Positions 1 to 11,974 of a stretch of DNA of 64,000 nucleotides are shown piece after piece (the first letter of the stretch is position 1; each line of letters begins with the position of its first letter). The notes beneath the pieces are model-generated. The model was not told the DNA's origin, searched no databases, and worked only from the letters and a program-made list of their open reading frames with translations. The position numbers and the translations under genes were made by a program. Location of the stretch: assembly GCF_029227915.1 (NCBI RefSeq), contig NC_079888.1, forward strand, positions 2,987,001 through 3,051,000, in the 5' to 3' direction. The stretch is from Hydractinia symbiolongicarpus. Its lineage: Eukaryota; Cnidaria; Hydrozoa; Anthoathecata; Hydractiniidae.

Positions 1-48
1 CAATGTGTAGAATTGTTGTACTGAAATATCAATTACTTATGAACTAAC

Positions 49-1865
49 CCTGGTGGGATGTGACCAGCAACAATAACTTTCTTTCCATCTTCTTTTGCTG
101 TTTTAAGTTGCTGAATGAACCAGTTCATTTGCTCATCACCTATCTTTGTTACTTTAGCATCTTGTCGAATTGCTTTGTAAGACCAATACATTGTATGCAG
201 GATAATTAAAACAGTTTTACCATCTGAAATTTAATACAGAAGAATAGATTGGTCAAAGAATACTATTCGTGGATCCTTTGATACTTATACGATGACATGT
301 TTGTGCCATTAACTTATGTTAAGATTTAACAGGGTTATAACTCATAAATTTAGTTGTAACTTATAACCCGACCAGTTTAAAGTTAATATAAGTTACGGTG
401 GCACAAATATGCCATTGTATATTAAAGATATTAATTTAACATTTCGAAAATTTTTCTTTCAAAATGGCGCTCAATAAAATAAAACGGTACATCAAATAGA
501 AATTTTTTACACAATTAAATAAACGTAGGTGTTAAGTAGTCATGGCCCATGGTTAACTCGATCGGACCTCTGATAGTGACGGGCTAGTAGAATTAATGTA
601 CTTGTATAGAAGTATTTTACGTATAACTATCACATTGCGTATAGCTATCACATTGCGTATAGCTATCACATTGCGTATAGCTATCACATTGCGTATAGCT
701 ATCACATTGCGTATAGCTATCTGGTTTCTAGTGGGATTGTAGTCAAATTTTTCTGCTCATTCAGGTTGGCGTTTTGAACATTGTAGCTACATACATTTCA
801 ATGTTCAGCACTATAATTACACATTTTGGAGCTAGTTAATGACGTCATAATTTTGCATAATTAGTGAAATCATTAACACACATTTTGGGAATTAATAAAG
901 ATTCTTCAAAAAGTGATTTCTAGACAACTTTTTAAAGTCTTATATATGAGCTCAACCTGTTTTTTTCGCAGAAGGTAGCTTTTGAGAAGAATTTTTAATT
1001 CTTAAAGTTTTTTTATTTTTAGTAAATTTTAATTTTTGAATATCCGTGATATCCATTATGCGTCAACAGTGAAATTAATTTCGGAGGAATATAAACAAAC
1101 ACAAAGATATAAACAAAAACAAAACAAAGAAAATGCATTGTTTCGTCAAACTTACTGTTAATATTGACAGAATAATATCCACCTTGATCAAACGAGGCGC
1201 GAAACGTTTCCACGAACTTTGCATCAGTATTTCCGCGCGTGATCAGTGGTTCCCACATCATTCTTATTTTGGAATAAAAGGCTGCTACATTTTCTGTCAC
1301 GGGAAGGTTGTGATTTGGCTCGTCATTGTTTCCTAAACAAATGGAATGGGATAACTTATCGATAAAGATTTAGTCGGCAAACAAAATTACTAGCTAAAAA
1401 TATTTGTACCCTATCATATCTCGAAACAAACACTGATTCGTCTGTTAAATTAATTTTCAGTAGAAACGTTCGTATAGGCGGAAAAATATTTCGTCACCAC
1501 GAGTAAATTTGTCAATTTTGTCGAGAAATCTCGTAACGACTAAAAAAATGACGTGGCTAAAAGAATATGCTATAAGCATCGCTTTGATAAATGAAAAATC
1601 GTGTTATAAAATATCACGCAGCCATTTATTTCATTATTTCAGCGTATGGCGCCTGACCTTTAAACTCAACCGTTATTTCGAAAATTGTCCCAAGGATAAA
1701 ACACCGGCGAATTCACAAACTGTGTTCCACAGTTAAGTATGTTATCATGGTGGGTATTTATGCAAAACTAGTCGTTAGCCCGTGGAAAATCCACGGATTC
1801 GCCCGTCCTTTTTATACCGCATTTCGTGCTTCTCGCTATTGCGCAGCTAAGCTACCATTTTGCGT

Positions 1866-1896
<31 letters not shown>

Positions 1897-3442
1897 GTAT
1901 ACGGTATTATAGAAGTGTTGTTGAAAATGTTTTTAAGATAAAATTTAAGAACGTACAACCAACACTGAGGATAGAACTGGTAGCAAAACATTTTCCTTAG
2001 CCACAAAAAGATGTTAGGCAGTACCCATTTTCCAAATGTCTAATAAGGGATAATTCCTGTGTAAAAACAAGAATAGAAGACACAAGTCTACTTCCTTCTC
2101 GTAAGGCTATTTGCAAGAGAAAAAAATATACACGAGGTAGCGTTAATATACAGAATATAAGCACGTGACCAAATATAACCAACCACAATACTATATACAA
2201 AGAAATAGAAACATGCGCAATCCGCAATATGCAATTCTAACTTCTACATCCTGTTTTTTTTTAAATCTAGGTGCCCTGGTGGTGCCCTTTAAGTGGCACG
2301 AAAAAGGTAGGAAATTCTTACGGGTAGATATCACTGCGGGACTTGTTCTTTCGATTTTTGCTTTTATTTGGAAAACGAAGTTCAGCAAAATTACACTTAT
2401 ATTGTTTAGAATTATAATATATTCAAAATTACATTTTCTGTACAAAGTACTTATCTGTCTTCAAAACCATGTCAATCGCAAGCATAAGTTTTGTATTTTT
2501 CCATCGCAAAAAACTGTTCCGAACAAATTTTTAATTTTAGGCCTCTCAATCGCAGACATTCCGCAAAATTTTCCTAGTTTGAAGTAATAGGTGGCGCTAC
2601 ATCCAACACCTAATAAACATGTACCAGTAACTTACCAAACGCAAAGTATACTGGGATATCCGTGATCGCGTTACCAATAATGCTTGAGCTGTTGCCTAGT
2701 GACTGCATAATGGTGTTTGTTGTTGTGTCAGGAGTTATAAATTCTGAGTAATCATGCCCAGACTGATCACCTGAAATAAGAAAAAAACCATTTCACTAAC
2801 CTTGAATTTAAACTACATGTGGGAGTACCGCTTCTTATTGTTTTTTGTTTGCTGTGATATGAACAAGTTAACATTCTGCAGAGATAGAATGGCAAGATTG
2901 GTTTTAAAAGACTATTAGAACAAAATTTCGTATCTTTAAGCCAAACGATTGCACATGTACTTGAATATTTTAAACACCCGGTACTAAAATCAAGTTTAGT
3001 TTGGGGCTGAAATTTCTAAAATGTTACCTGTCATTAACACAAACTCCGCTTTATCGTCCATGTCATTGTATACCTTCTTCATTCTTGTTGCCGCCTCTTC
3101 GATTGTTATCCGAGGAAGATCACATTTATCGCGACCGTACTTCGCCACAGATTCTGCTTTAGGATTTGGTGAACCTCCTTTAAGCGAAATCGATCGACAA
3201 AAACCATTTTTCACTGCAATTGTTGGATCGTAGAACAAGTCGAGATGAGTGTCAGATATGTGGAAAAACCTGTGCAAATGTGATTCGTGTTCAGCGTCAT
3301 TGTTGTGCTCTTTAGCGTGTATAACGATTAAAGCGATAATTAAAGCGATACTTAACAATACAAGAAGCACGATAGCCACACGATATATCGTTCTTTCTCG
3401 TGTTGTTGGTTTGTCGTTACCAACAAGGGCTTGTCCTTCGTC
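49..3442 (-). CDS. Acid-sphingomyelinase-like / endopolyphosphatase-like phosphoesterase, copy A (partial)
   Basis: Minus-strand, multi-exon calcineurin-type metallophosphoesterase. Exons read from splice sites and by comparison with copy B near 53-56 kb: exon 2 3028-3442, exon 3 2636-2770, exon 4 1156-1332, exon 5 49-223. Exons 3, 4 and 5 have exactly the copy-B lengths (135, 177, 175 nt) and the same phases. The first coding exon was not found, and the exons carrying the GHTH motif lie beyond the left window edge. Exon 2 encodes a short basic cytoplasmic N-terminus, a hydrophobic anchor (VLLVLLSIALIIALIV) and the metal motif DTHLD; exon 3 starts with GDQS; exon 4 starts with GNNDEP; exon 5 ends with GHIPPG. 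This suggests a type II membrane protein with a lumenal or extracellular catalytic domain. The usual GNH[DE] is GNND, as in fungal vacuolar endopolyphosphatase (family knowledge). Family call is secure; substrate is not. Confidence 0.85.
299..409. repeat. Short fold-back MITE in an intron of phosphoesterase copy A
   Basis: About 110 bp with imperfect terminal inverted repeats: GTTTGTGCCATTAACTTAT at the left, and the reverse complement of a very similar sequence ending GGCACAAAT at the right. An inner pair (GTTATAACT... and ...AACTTATAAC) extends the fold-back. It sits in the intron between exons 4 and 5 and is absent from the equivalent place in copy B, so it probably inserted after the duplication. 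Confidence 0.5.
620..720. repeat. 18-bp minisatellite (CGTATAGCTATCACATTG)n
   Basis: Between five and six near-perfect copies of an 18-nt unit in tandem, in the same intron of phosphoesterase copy A. The first copy has one substitution (ATAACT for ATAGCT). There are no spacers, so this is a plain tandem repeat. Confidence 0.9.
1768..1913 (-). mobile_element. Short non-autonomous Helitron
   Basis: On the minus strand it starts TCTATAATACCG, carries a (GTCT)n run (GACA on the plus strand, 1864-1896), and ends with the hairpin TCCACGG...CCGTGGA followed by CTAG. A 3' hairpin about ten bases before a terminal CTRR, a 5' TC and no TSD are the hallmarks of Helitrons. The ends match the copies at 12-14 kb and 60 kb. 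Confidence 0.65.
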
Positions 3443-4639
3443 CTACAATAAGTACAGTAAATATAAACAGAAGGAAATTTTGTATTTGCTTTTTAGAAAC
3501 AAAGCATTTGTCTTTTGTTCATATTGTAGTCTCACCTACCTTTTTTTAAATACACTTTCCTTCCCTGAACAGGCGAAAATTAAACAAAAAATTATTGACT
3601 GCCTTAGGGCGCTCATTTTCAGCCGGTCATGTGCGCAGCTCAAATCTCGTACGCTGGTAATCTTCCATATCTTCTGTTGTTTTCAATTGTTCGAGAAATC
3701 ATGGGAAACATAGGTATGTATCGAAATTGTAATTGTTCCGGCCCCGCAAATGTACCCGGGTACCTAATGACTCCAGCCCCGCTTTTGAATTAGGGTTGTT
3801 AAGAAAAAGTATTAGAACCGTTTTTAGTGTATTTATAACACTGCAAGTAGAATTATATACCCTATTAGATCCGGGGGTGTTCGAACATATTAAAACCGGA
3901 AACTTTAGACAGGCTTGTGCAAATTGAACTAAACTTGGCACACTTATGGTACGTCATGAAGAAGCAAAATGGCGGCAATAAATTTTTTCTTATGTCAGCA
4001 CTTTTCTGTGCCGTCATCAAAAGCTTAAAATTTGTTCAAAATACCACTATCTGCCTAAAATCAAATTACTTTAGTTCTACAGCGAGGTTTTACATCCGGT
4101 GTCGCGGAAAATAAGTAGTCCCCTAAAAAAGTACTCCCCAGTATTTATTTCCGGGAAAAAGGTACTCCCAAGTATATATTTCCCAGGAAATTGATACTCC
4201 CGGGAGTACTCTTATCCTAGGAAATAAAGACTCCTTCGGGAAATAAGTACTTCCGGGAGTATAAATTTCCTAGGAAATAAGCACGCTTAAGACATGAAAT
4301 AGAAATTGAGGGAATTAATTTTCGCTTATTTGCGGGTTTTCTTTGCCAAGATTTGAACCAGCGAAGTATATTATTTCGAAAAGTTCTTGAAAATTCTTCA
4401 CAAACCCCTAGGAAAATAAAAGAAACTCGTCCCCAATAGGTCAAAACCAGGAAAATTAGCTCACGCAAAATGCAATTTTTCTGATTTTATTTTTTGACCG
4501 CGAAAATGGATTCCCCCTCTTAAGTCAGATTTTGTCAGACTTTTAGACCCCCCTCCCCTATGAAGGCTGCCGTCATATGTCAACGATCCCTAAGTACGAG
4601 GGTAAACTGAGCCTTGAATATAGTTTTGACAATAATTAT

Positions 4640-4905
4640 GAATTGTTATGAAACGTGATACGTGATGTAAAAATATTTTGAAATTTTTTTGATGACGTCG
4701 CGATTTGGGGAATTTTTGGTACTGGGAGAACAATTCGCGATAACTTTTGATTGGATGAACCGATTTGCATGAAATTTTGCACAAAGGATCTTTGTTATGA
4801 AAGCTAACACGTGATGTAAAAATATTTCGAAATTTTTTTGATGACGTCACGATTTGGGGAATTTTTGGTACTGGGAGAACAATTCGCGATAACTTTTGAT
4901 CGAAT
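4640..4905. repeat. Tandem repeat of about 150 bp inside the Ginger-like element
   Basis: The block containing GATGACGTCGCGATTTGGGG and CAATTCGCGATAACTTTTGA (about 4650-4755) recurs almost unchanged at about 4799-4903. The repeated core includes ACGTGATGTAAAAATATTT. No open frame runs through it. It may be a separate repeat that amplified inside the element. Confidence 0.7.
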
Positions 4906-5064
4906 ATAAGCCGTCATTATTAATTTCTAGCGATATTTTCGACTTTTCAGTCGTCTTGTTTTTTTTTGCCATAAACTTGTTTGTGACGAAAGTATTTAAT
5001 TGATGGCAAAATCATTATGGGAAATGAAAGAATGAAAAAAGAGAAAAATTTTCTTGACTATTTT

Positions 5065-5430
5065 CCCTTGTTTTTGGCATTTTTGACAAGTTCGAATATA
5101 GTTTTTAACATCATCGACCATACCATGCCAATAAAATCTCTCGGATACTTTTTGGTAGGTCGAGTCGCGTCCTCTATGACCACTCATTGCCACTGACTCG
5201 ACAGTTTCATTGATGCCCTCGTGTATGTCGTGAATGATGGCATTCTTTCTTTGATTTTCAAAAATAACTCTTCTGGTCCCTTTAAACGTCAGATGACCAT
5301 CAACAATTGAAAAGTTTTTACTCGATTTCCTAAAGTTACTTTTGTCTCCTTTTTTTTTATATGAGCAGGGTACTGCCCATTTCTAATATAATTCTCAATA
5401 TCTGGCAATTTCACATGCTTATTCGTCGAC
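5065..5430 (-). pseudogene. Fragment of Ginger-type integrase (HHCC zinc-binding N-terminus), frameshifted
   Basis: Minus-strand reading starts near 5430 with MSTNKHVKLPDIENYI, shifts frame at a run of eight A (about 5345-5352), and then continues through NFSIVDGHLTF, a GTRRVIFENQRK segment, SGHRGRDSTYQK, FYWHGMVDDVKNYI and CQKCQKQGK. The last three segments form an H...H...C-x2-C zinc-binding module of the kind found before the catalytic core of retroviral/LTR and Ginger integrases. The frame becomes non-homologous after CQKQGK and no D,D,E core follows, so the gene is truncated as well as frameshifted. It lies inside the TIR element described above. Confidence 0.7.
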
Positions 5431-5685
5431 ATGTTGATTAAAATTAAGAAGCTTGAATAACATAAACATTCGAATTTTTTCATACACATGCAATGGAGAG
5501 TCTTCTTCTGGGAGTGCTTTTTTCCTAGGAAAAAAGTACTCCGTAGCTTTAATCGGGGGAGTACTTATTTCCTAGAGGGAGTACTTTTTTCCCAGGATAA
5601 AAGTACTCCGGGAGTATTTATTTCCGGGAAATAAGTACTCCGGGAGTACTTTTTTTCAGGGAGTACTTATTTTCTGCTACACCGG

Positions 5686-8430
5686 TTTGAAGTTTCCGAA
5701 AGCTAAATAAAAGTTAAAAATATTTTTTCGGGTTTTACATAGTTCGCATGGAAAGATCCCCAAAAAGTGCTCGGAAATCCGGTTTTTTCTGATTTTCAGG
5801 TAAAATCCGAAAAAAATTGAAAAACGAAATAATGACGTGTCAACATGCCGAAGAATTCTACTTGATGAAACATGAAACAAAGTTTTGTTGAAATTTACAC
5901 CCTCCTTCCGAGGTTGTTTTGTCTTGTTGATATGAGAGAAGACGACGAAAAATACCCTGGTATCATTGAGTTACGTTAAATTATGTGACTAACAATGGCG
6001 GAACTTTAGCGGGCAGAATTTTATGTCTCAGCAACAGAAAACGTATTATCATATTGTATTGTCTTACGACTAAACAATACAAAAAAATTATCTTAATAAC
6101 ATCTTTATAACTCCAAAAAAGCTGTCTCATTAGCAGGTTATATAATACTTTAATATAGTTTAGCTAGCTTCCCTGAATAAAGATGTTCTTTGTTGAACCT
6201 AGATAGATAGTTCATTGTTAGATTTCAAATCCACTCTATGGAAAAAATTTTAATTTCTGTGGCCTTTTGAATCCTATAAAAAAACAAGGAAATGAAGAGA
6301 AGGGTAGACTAATTTCTGGATATATGTAGACAGCTTCAGATATAATAAAAGCTTCCCTTACACATAGCAGAACCATAAGGGATATTTTGAAGAATTATTT
6401 TTTGCCAGAACTAATTTTTAATATACTTTTGAATTTTTCGAGAACTGATTTTTTGCAAAATAAGCAAGTTCCACTCTTGTTTAAAATACCTCGTTAATTT
6501 GAGGGATGTTAGCTAAACGCTATTTTTCAGTTCGAGAAAATTTTCTGTGGAATAGAATGGAAATGAACAGAAAAATTTCTGAGTATGCATGCTTAAAATG
6601 TTTACATAACACGAACAGAAAATGTTCTTGTCTATTCTGTTCTGAGCAAAGTAGAATCCAGTTCAACTTTTAAAACAATTTTTTAAAACAATTATGTCGT
6701 GTTTTGCATTAATTGTAAACTCAGCATCTGTGTCACTGTCATTTCTGCCTCGTCTTTTATAGTTGTATGATTGTTTCGTGTTTGTTAAAACACAAAATGT
6801 TGTTTCTTTTTGCTTCCATTATGTTTTTTATGTCCCTGATCCTTTTTTGTAACAATAAGAAAAAAGTTTAGGATAAAAGAAAAAAGTCGGAGTAAATTCT
6901 TAGTCAGGTATAAAAGAGATCAGGTAAAAGTACTAGTCGGGGGAAATTTTGGTCGGAAAAAAAATTAAGTCAGTTGCAAAAAAATTAAGTCACTTTTCCA
7001 CGACTTTTTTTCCCCGATAAGGTATATCAATTTTGACAAAGATTCATGTGTAAACAATTCTAATAATTGATATTTTAAGATAGGGTCTACATAAAAATAT
7101 ATGCCATGCTTGATTGGTGCAACTAAGTTTCTTATTTTCTTATATCACGGAAAGCTACTCTGTCAATAAAAAGCTCGCCAAATTTCAGTTCAGCCTAATT
7201 TTTTATCATACGTCTTTTTGAGCTTGTAGGTGCAGTGGGTTGATTTTACCTGCCTCTGCATGAATATGGTTAAGGTATTATTAAAATTCAAGCTTTCTCA
7301 AAAACACTAGATTTCCCCCTTCTAAAGTTTTTTATAATCTATTCTTTTTTCTTGAATTAAATCATTAGTTTACACAAATTGTAAACAAAGCAATTAAAAT
7401 GTTATCTGAACAACAAACGATCATTACGATATGACCAAATTTTAGCTAGCTAAGTTTGGTATAAATAAACTTCAATTGTTACTATCTTTTTCCCTTCCTT
7501 TCGTATTATTTTCATCTACTAATCCAGCTTAAAAAGAAAAAGAAAGAATTTTTCTATGCCGCCATATTTACAGGCTGTGTTTTTATTATAGCAGTGAAGT
7601 TGCGTACGTTTAGTCTCTTGTTGGCATTACTTCCTACCATACTAAGAGCTTACCTGTTGCCACTAATAACTTTTTTTAACTTTTACAAGAACACAAAAAA
7701 AACTTCTCGGCCAATGTTATCTCCACTGGTAATGTCATGCAGTAACTGTGTTGTTGATTTAAATGAAAGCAATAGTTAATTGTTGAAGGCTATTTTGGGC
7801 GATGTCGGTTAAGCCTTAGCCGACAAATTTTTTGATATCCTACGACCCAGTTTAAAAATAGGCTAAATGCCCTGTATATTACACCACCTTAATACAGTTT
7901 ATCGCGGATCTTAGTTTTGAAAGACTATCAGGATAAGGCCTTCCACAATGTGGCAAAAATAATCTGGGAAAAATAAAATTAACTTATAAGAACGGTACAT
8001 AAGTTCTCATCGAAGCCATTATGGATACTAAATATATTGTAATTTATTTTCGTAGTATTTGAGCAAGACACGCATGCGCTTGATAGCGCATGCTTTAATA
8101 GAACTTTCCCACCCATTTTCACTCACAAGTCAATTCTATTCGTACGGCTAGACGACCCGCCCACCTTTCCCTGTAAGTTGAGGATACTACTCAGAAAGTA
8201 ATATTAAGATTGGCTGACTGACATGGAATTTTATACCTATATATACTGTTTCTTCCGGAAAAATAGGCGAAGTCAATCCCCTTTGGCTAGAGAAATTGTG
8301 GTACTATTAAGAAATATAGACAGAAAGTCCGTAAGCAATTGTTGTTATTGTAACCTGAGTTGTGTTTTAAAATGTTTGGTAGCGATTGCAACGTAATATC
8401 ATGACAAAAATCTAACGTTGCTGCAACGTT
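5686..8430. other. Intergenic, no gene recognised
   Basis: AT-rich sequence with stops in all frames; the only open stretches start at non-ATG codons and have no recognisable domains. Small features: a cluster of AATTAAGTCA-like words (about 6880-7020) and a short GC palindrome GCATGCGC/GCGCATGC (8072-8093). The right end (about 8380-8430) contains AACGTTGCTGCAACGTTG, a motif shared with the repeat near 14.6 kb. Confidence 0.6.
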
Positions 8431-8439
8431 GTATAGTGG

Positions 8440-10402
8440 TTGTGGAAATTACTTACAAAAAATTATATTTATGGAGATCAGCTGAGGAACTAGCAGCACC
8501 GCTATCATTTTTGATTAATCACAGTTTCAAATCTGGCATTTTTCCAACGATCGAAAAGACTGCCAAAGTAACACCTATATACAAGTCAGAAGCAAAACAT
8601 TTGTTCTCAAATTATCGTCCAATATCCGTCCTCAACGTGATATCGAAAGTAGTTGAAAAAATTGCCTCTGATCAACTATCACAGTACTTTGAATCGAACG
8701 GCCTCTTCAGTCCTTATCAATATGGCTTCCGTAAGAAAAGATCCACACAGCATGCTGTTACCAACCTAGTCAACCATATACGTAATAACATGGACAAAGG
8801 AAACAAGACTGGAGTACTTTATATGGACTTTTCTAAAGCATTTGACACCGTACACCATTCATGTTTACTTCACAAATTACCATACTACGGTATAACAGAG
8901 AATGAGCTATCATGGATAAGTGACTATTTATTCAATAGATCCCAATTAGTAAATTTTGAAGGTACCAGTTCTAGAACGGAGAGTATCACTCATGGTGTTC
9001 CACAGGGATCCATTCTTGGCCCTCTTTTGTTCATCATTCTTCTGAATGATTTGCATTTTCGATTAAAGAACTGCTCTATTTTGAAATACGCTGATGACAC
9101 AGTGTTGTACTACTCTCATAAAAACGAACGTCACATTGTATCCGTTATTAACAAAGAAGCTGATGTTGTACAATCCTGGATTAGAGATAATTGTCTTATT
9201 CTCAACATGAAAAAAGGAAAAACGGAATTTGTTATGTATGGAAATAGATTGTCAAATGTGGATGATTGTAATGTTGAAATTTTATCTACTACCATCAGCC
9301 AGTCTGCTACTTACGAATATCTTGGTATAACGTTAGATTCTCATCTGAACCTGAACGAACACTACAGCAAGGTGTATAAGAAGATTTGCTCTCGTATATA
9401 CTTATTGAAGAAATTACGACATCAGATTTCTCCTGTGGTAGCTAATTCCATATATAACGCGTTGATCAAACCAATATTTCACTACTGTTATCCTGTATAT
9501 TGTAACCAAAGTAATTCTTGGAAAATGAAATTTGAAGGACTTCATAATCGTGCTAACACTATCATTCATAATACTGGAGAACATTCGATTTCTATTGAAA
9601 ACGAACGTAAAAGAAAAGCTGTCACAGATGTTTTCAAGATTCTCCATAAAATTGATAACGTTAGCAATATTCAATACGAGCTGGTGAATCATAATATCAA
9701 CACGAGAGGTAACAAGTCGCAGATAAGATTACCAAAAGTTAGAACAGAAGCTGGCCGAAAGACTACGAGCTACTATGGTGCACGGTTGTTCAATGCACTG
9801 GGCTTGGATGTGCGGAATGAAAAATCTTTTGTGAATTTTAAACGGTATATTTCTAAGCACGAATGGTAATATATATTCATATGTGACACAGGGGATTTTT
9901 CATTTCGTGCATCCAGGTTCGGTGTATTGAGCAATTGTGCACCATACGCCTCTTTTGAAACAGTATCATTGTGTATGATGATGTCTGAACTTGTGCTTTC
10001 TTAGTAGTCTGTCATAGCATTTCACCTCAGTTGGTGTTTTAACAATTCTGATGCCTCTTTTTGACTCAGTGTCTGAAAATTTTATTTATTTATTTGATTA
10101 TTTTGACACATTTTAATATATATATAGTCACACATTCACACTTACGATCAACTATGCCATTCTCCTTCACAGTGACTTATCCTGATACGTGCCTACTTGC
10201 TTACTCATCACTCGTCTTTATCCAAGAGTGCTACACTTACTAACTATGCCTCTTCGAAACCAAAATTTTTATAGTATTTTTAGCTTTTACTTTCATTTAT
10301 TTTTGTACAGGTCCTGCATTGATACCAGATATGTATATATTCTGACGTAGTCAACCTGTGTAAATATGAATAATAATAATAAAAATAATAATAAAAAAGA
10401 AA
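8440..10402 (+). mobile_element. LINE (non-LTR retrotransposon, CR1/L2-like), 5'-truncated
   Basis: A reverse-transcriptase frame (about 8475-9869) is followed by a 3' UTR of about 500 bp and an (AAT)n tail (about 10366-10395). Simple-repeat 3' tails are typical of the CR1/L2/Rex group. The endonuclease domain and the N-terminal part of the RT are missing, the usual result of incomplete target-primed reverse transcription. The left boundary is approximate because homology fades just inside an AACGTTG-type repeat. Confidence 0.8.
8475..9869 (+). pseudogene. Reverse transcriptase of the truncated LINE
   Basis: An open frame of about 465 codons without an internal stop. RT motifs in order: NYRPISVLNVISKVVE (motif 1), YMDFSKAFDTVHH with the first catalytic Asp (motif A), HGVPQGSILGPLLFI (motif B), LKYADDTVLYY (motif C, YADD), then YEYLGITLD and the LINE-type C-terminal region ending NFKRYISKHEW. 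It begins inside the domain (SFLINHSFKSGIFP) with no proper ATG, so it is a 5'-truncated copy rather than a working gene. The uninterrupted frame indicates a fairly recent insertion. Clade placement (CR1/L2-like) is by general resemblance only. Confidence 0.85.
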
Positions 10403-10552
10403 AACACAAGTCCGTAGCAGGGGGACAGGTTTTTGGCACAGTATGATGCATTCCGTTAGTTGTTGCTGAGACGCCAGACAAAATTTTGAACCTTGATTTC
10501 CTAAAAAAGGATTCTCTGCATAAGTTTTCTCCCCATTACCATCAAAAAACAA

Positions 10553-10852
10553 TTTTTGGGAATTAGGGGGCGCTTAATCGAAAAATACCTTGAGAAACTG
10601 GGCGCTTATTTGAAAATTTTACTTTCTTATATTGAAAACCCTAGAAAAACTAAACTTCATTTTGTTACATCTTTTGCTTATTTTATTTTTCAGGAGAAAA
10701 AAAATAATTGAAGATTACCGTTGTCTTTAATTTGTACAAAATTAGGAAAAATTTATAAGCGCCCAGCATTTTTTAAGATTCCAGCGTTTTTTAAGCGCCC
10801 CCTCGATTAAGCGCCCATTCAAAAAAAGGGCGCTTGTTCGGATCATTACGGT
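10553..10852. repeat. MITE-like repeat with inverted GGGCGCTT motifs
   Basis: The left part begins GGGGGCGCTTAATCG. The right part contains AAGCGCCCCCTCGATTAAGC and ends CATTACGGTA. The repeated GGGCGCTTAATCG words in both orientations fit a small DNA-transposon derivative, but the two outer ends do not match cleanly, so the boundaries are provisional. Confidence 0.45.
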
Positions 10853-10856
10853 ATTT

Positions 10857-11974
10857 TGGATGGTTGTCCTGGTATGTGCTGTGCTTATTTGTTTTTATTT
10901 TGTATCAATTTTAATTACTGCAAAGTTAGCTTTGTGGTTGTTAGAATAATAACTTGTTTTTTTAATGAATTGGATGAGTTTTTTTGCGAAGCAAATGTAG
11001 GATTATATGACTGAAAGTCTTCCAAAAAAAGTTGATTAGCTAGCTGACAGGTAAAACTACTAAAGAAGAGCAAGTAAAACAAACCTAGCACACCGACAAA
11101 AATATTTTTATTTTTATAAGCCAATATAATATGATCTGTTTCTGCGCCTAACAGTAGTTATTTGTGGTATTCAAAAATACTTTATTGGATCATACTGATA
11201 TTATAAGATCGCTTTTTTAGTTCTGATAAAATATCAACAAGGTTGAACAAATGAGGAGCTTAAACGATTTCTTTTAAAGAAGAATGTTGGAGGAATAAAC
11301 TTTTCATATTGACCAGCCTCTTATTTAATTTATTTTATCTCGACAAAAAATTGCAGATGCGAACTACGATTCGTCTGTTTTACGTCAACAAACTTTTGTT
11401 TCATTTTATATTTTCTTTGTGATCGTTATGCTTGTTGATCTTACATTTGCTTTTGTGTTTATTTTTATTCCTAACTCAGAAACACAAATTCGCGAACAAA
11501 CAGGCGGCAAATGCAGCTGAAATAGAAAATGAAATGGCATCTGTATTGAAGTACGCCCCAGACCGGGATGGTGGGACTGGACGAAATGCAAAAAAAGTGC
11601 AGAATAAATTTAACTTCTATTTGCAAGTTTATTAATAGGCAATTACATTAATTCAGTCAGGCAAAACTTCAGTTTCGCACTAAAACAAATCTTACAACCA
11701 AAAAATATTGATTTGGTTTACTTTCTTTTTGTTGTTCCTACACGTCAATATTTTTGACATTAAATAGATTATTCTTATTTGTATTTATTAATAAAACCTA
11801 ATTTATGCAGATAACATTTATGTTCATTTAACAAATCATAATCATGAAAAATGCGCGCTGTAATTCCTTATTTAAACAACTGGAATAAACGAGGCAATAA
11901 CACTTTAGGGGCTTGCACAAGAGGTTTTAAAGATTACGACTTCTTAGGTCAACTGTATGTATAAAAATATTATA
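10857..11974. other. Intergenic, one possible terminal exon
   Basis: Mostly AT-rich non-coding sequence. The one piece that looks coding is the exon-like segment at 11480-11635, listed separately. Confidence 0.5.
11480..11635 (+). CDS. Possible last exon of an unknown gene
   Basis: A pyrimidine-rich stretch ending in CAG (to 11479) is followed by a frame of 51 codons to TAA. It reads KHKFANKQAANAAEIENEM, then ASVLKYAPDRDGGTGRNAKK and a short tail. Base composition is richer in G+C than the surroundings and the peptide is hydrophilic, as in a real C-terminus. No upstream exon with matching phase could be identified and no family is recognised. It may be chance. Confidence 0.25.
   Translation, partial: KHKFANKQAANAAEIENEMASVLKYAPDRDGGTGRNAKKVQNKFNFYLQVY

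Larger units (their letters stand above)
4096..5685 (-). mobile_element. Ginger-like DNA transposon, non-autonomous, with CCGG target duplications
   Basis: Element 4100-5681 has terminal inverted repeats: the left end reads TGTCGCGGAAAATAAGTA and the right end, reverse-complemented, TGTAGCAGAAAATAAGTA. It is flanked by a 4-bp CCGG duplication (4096-4099 and 5682-5685). Both subterminal zones (about 4117-4290 and 5507-5668) consist of many direct and inverted copies of GGGAGTACTT/TTTCC. Inside, on the minus strand, is an integrase-type HHCC zinc-binding fragment. TG...CA-type ends, a 4-bp duplication and an integrase domain fit the Ginger group of cut-and-paste elements related to LTR-retrotransposon integrases. 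No DDE core is present, so it cannot move by itself. Confidence 0.75.

Noticed and set aside
620-720. CRISPR-like array
   Set aside because: The 18-nt units are contiguous with no spacers, in an intron of an animal gene; it is a minisatellite.
3550-3650. First exon of phosphoesterase copy A encoding MSALRQSIIFCLIFA
   Set aside because: The minus-strand donors available give the wrong phase or a stop when joined to exon 2, and copy B has a different, short hydrophilic first exon.
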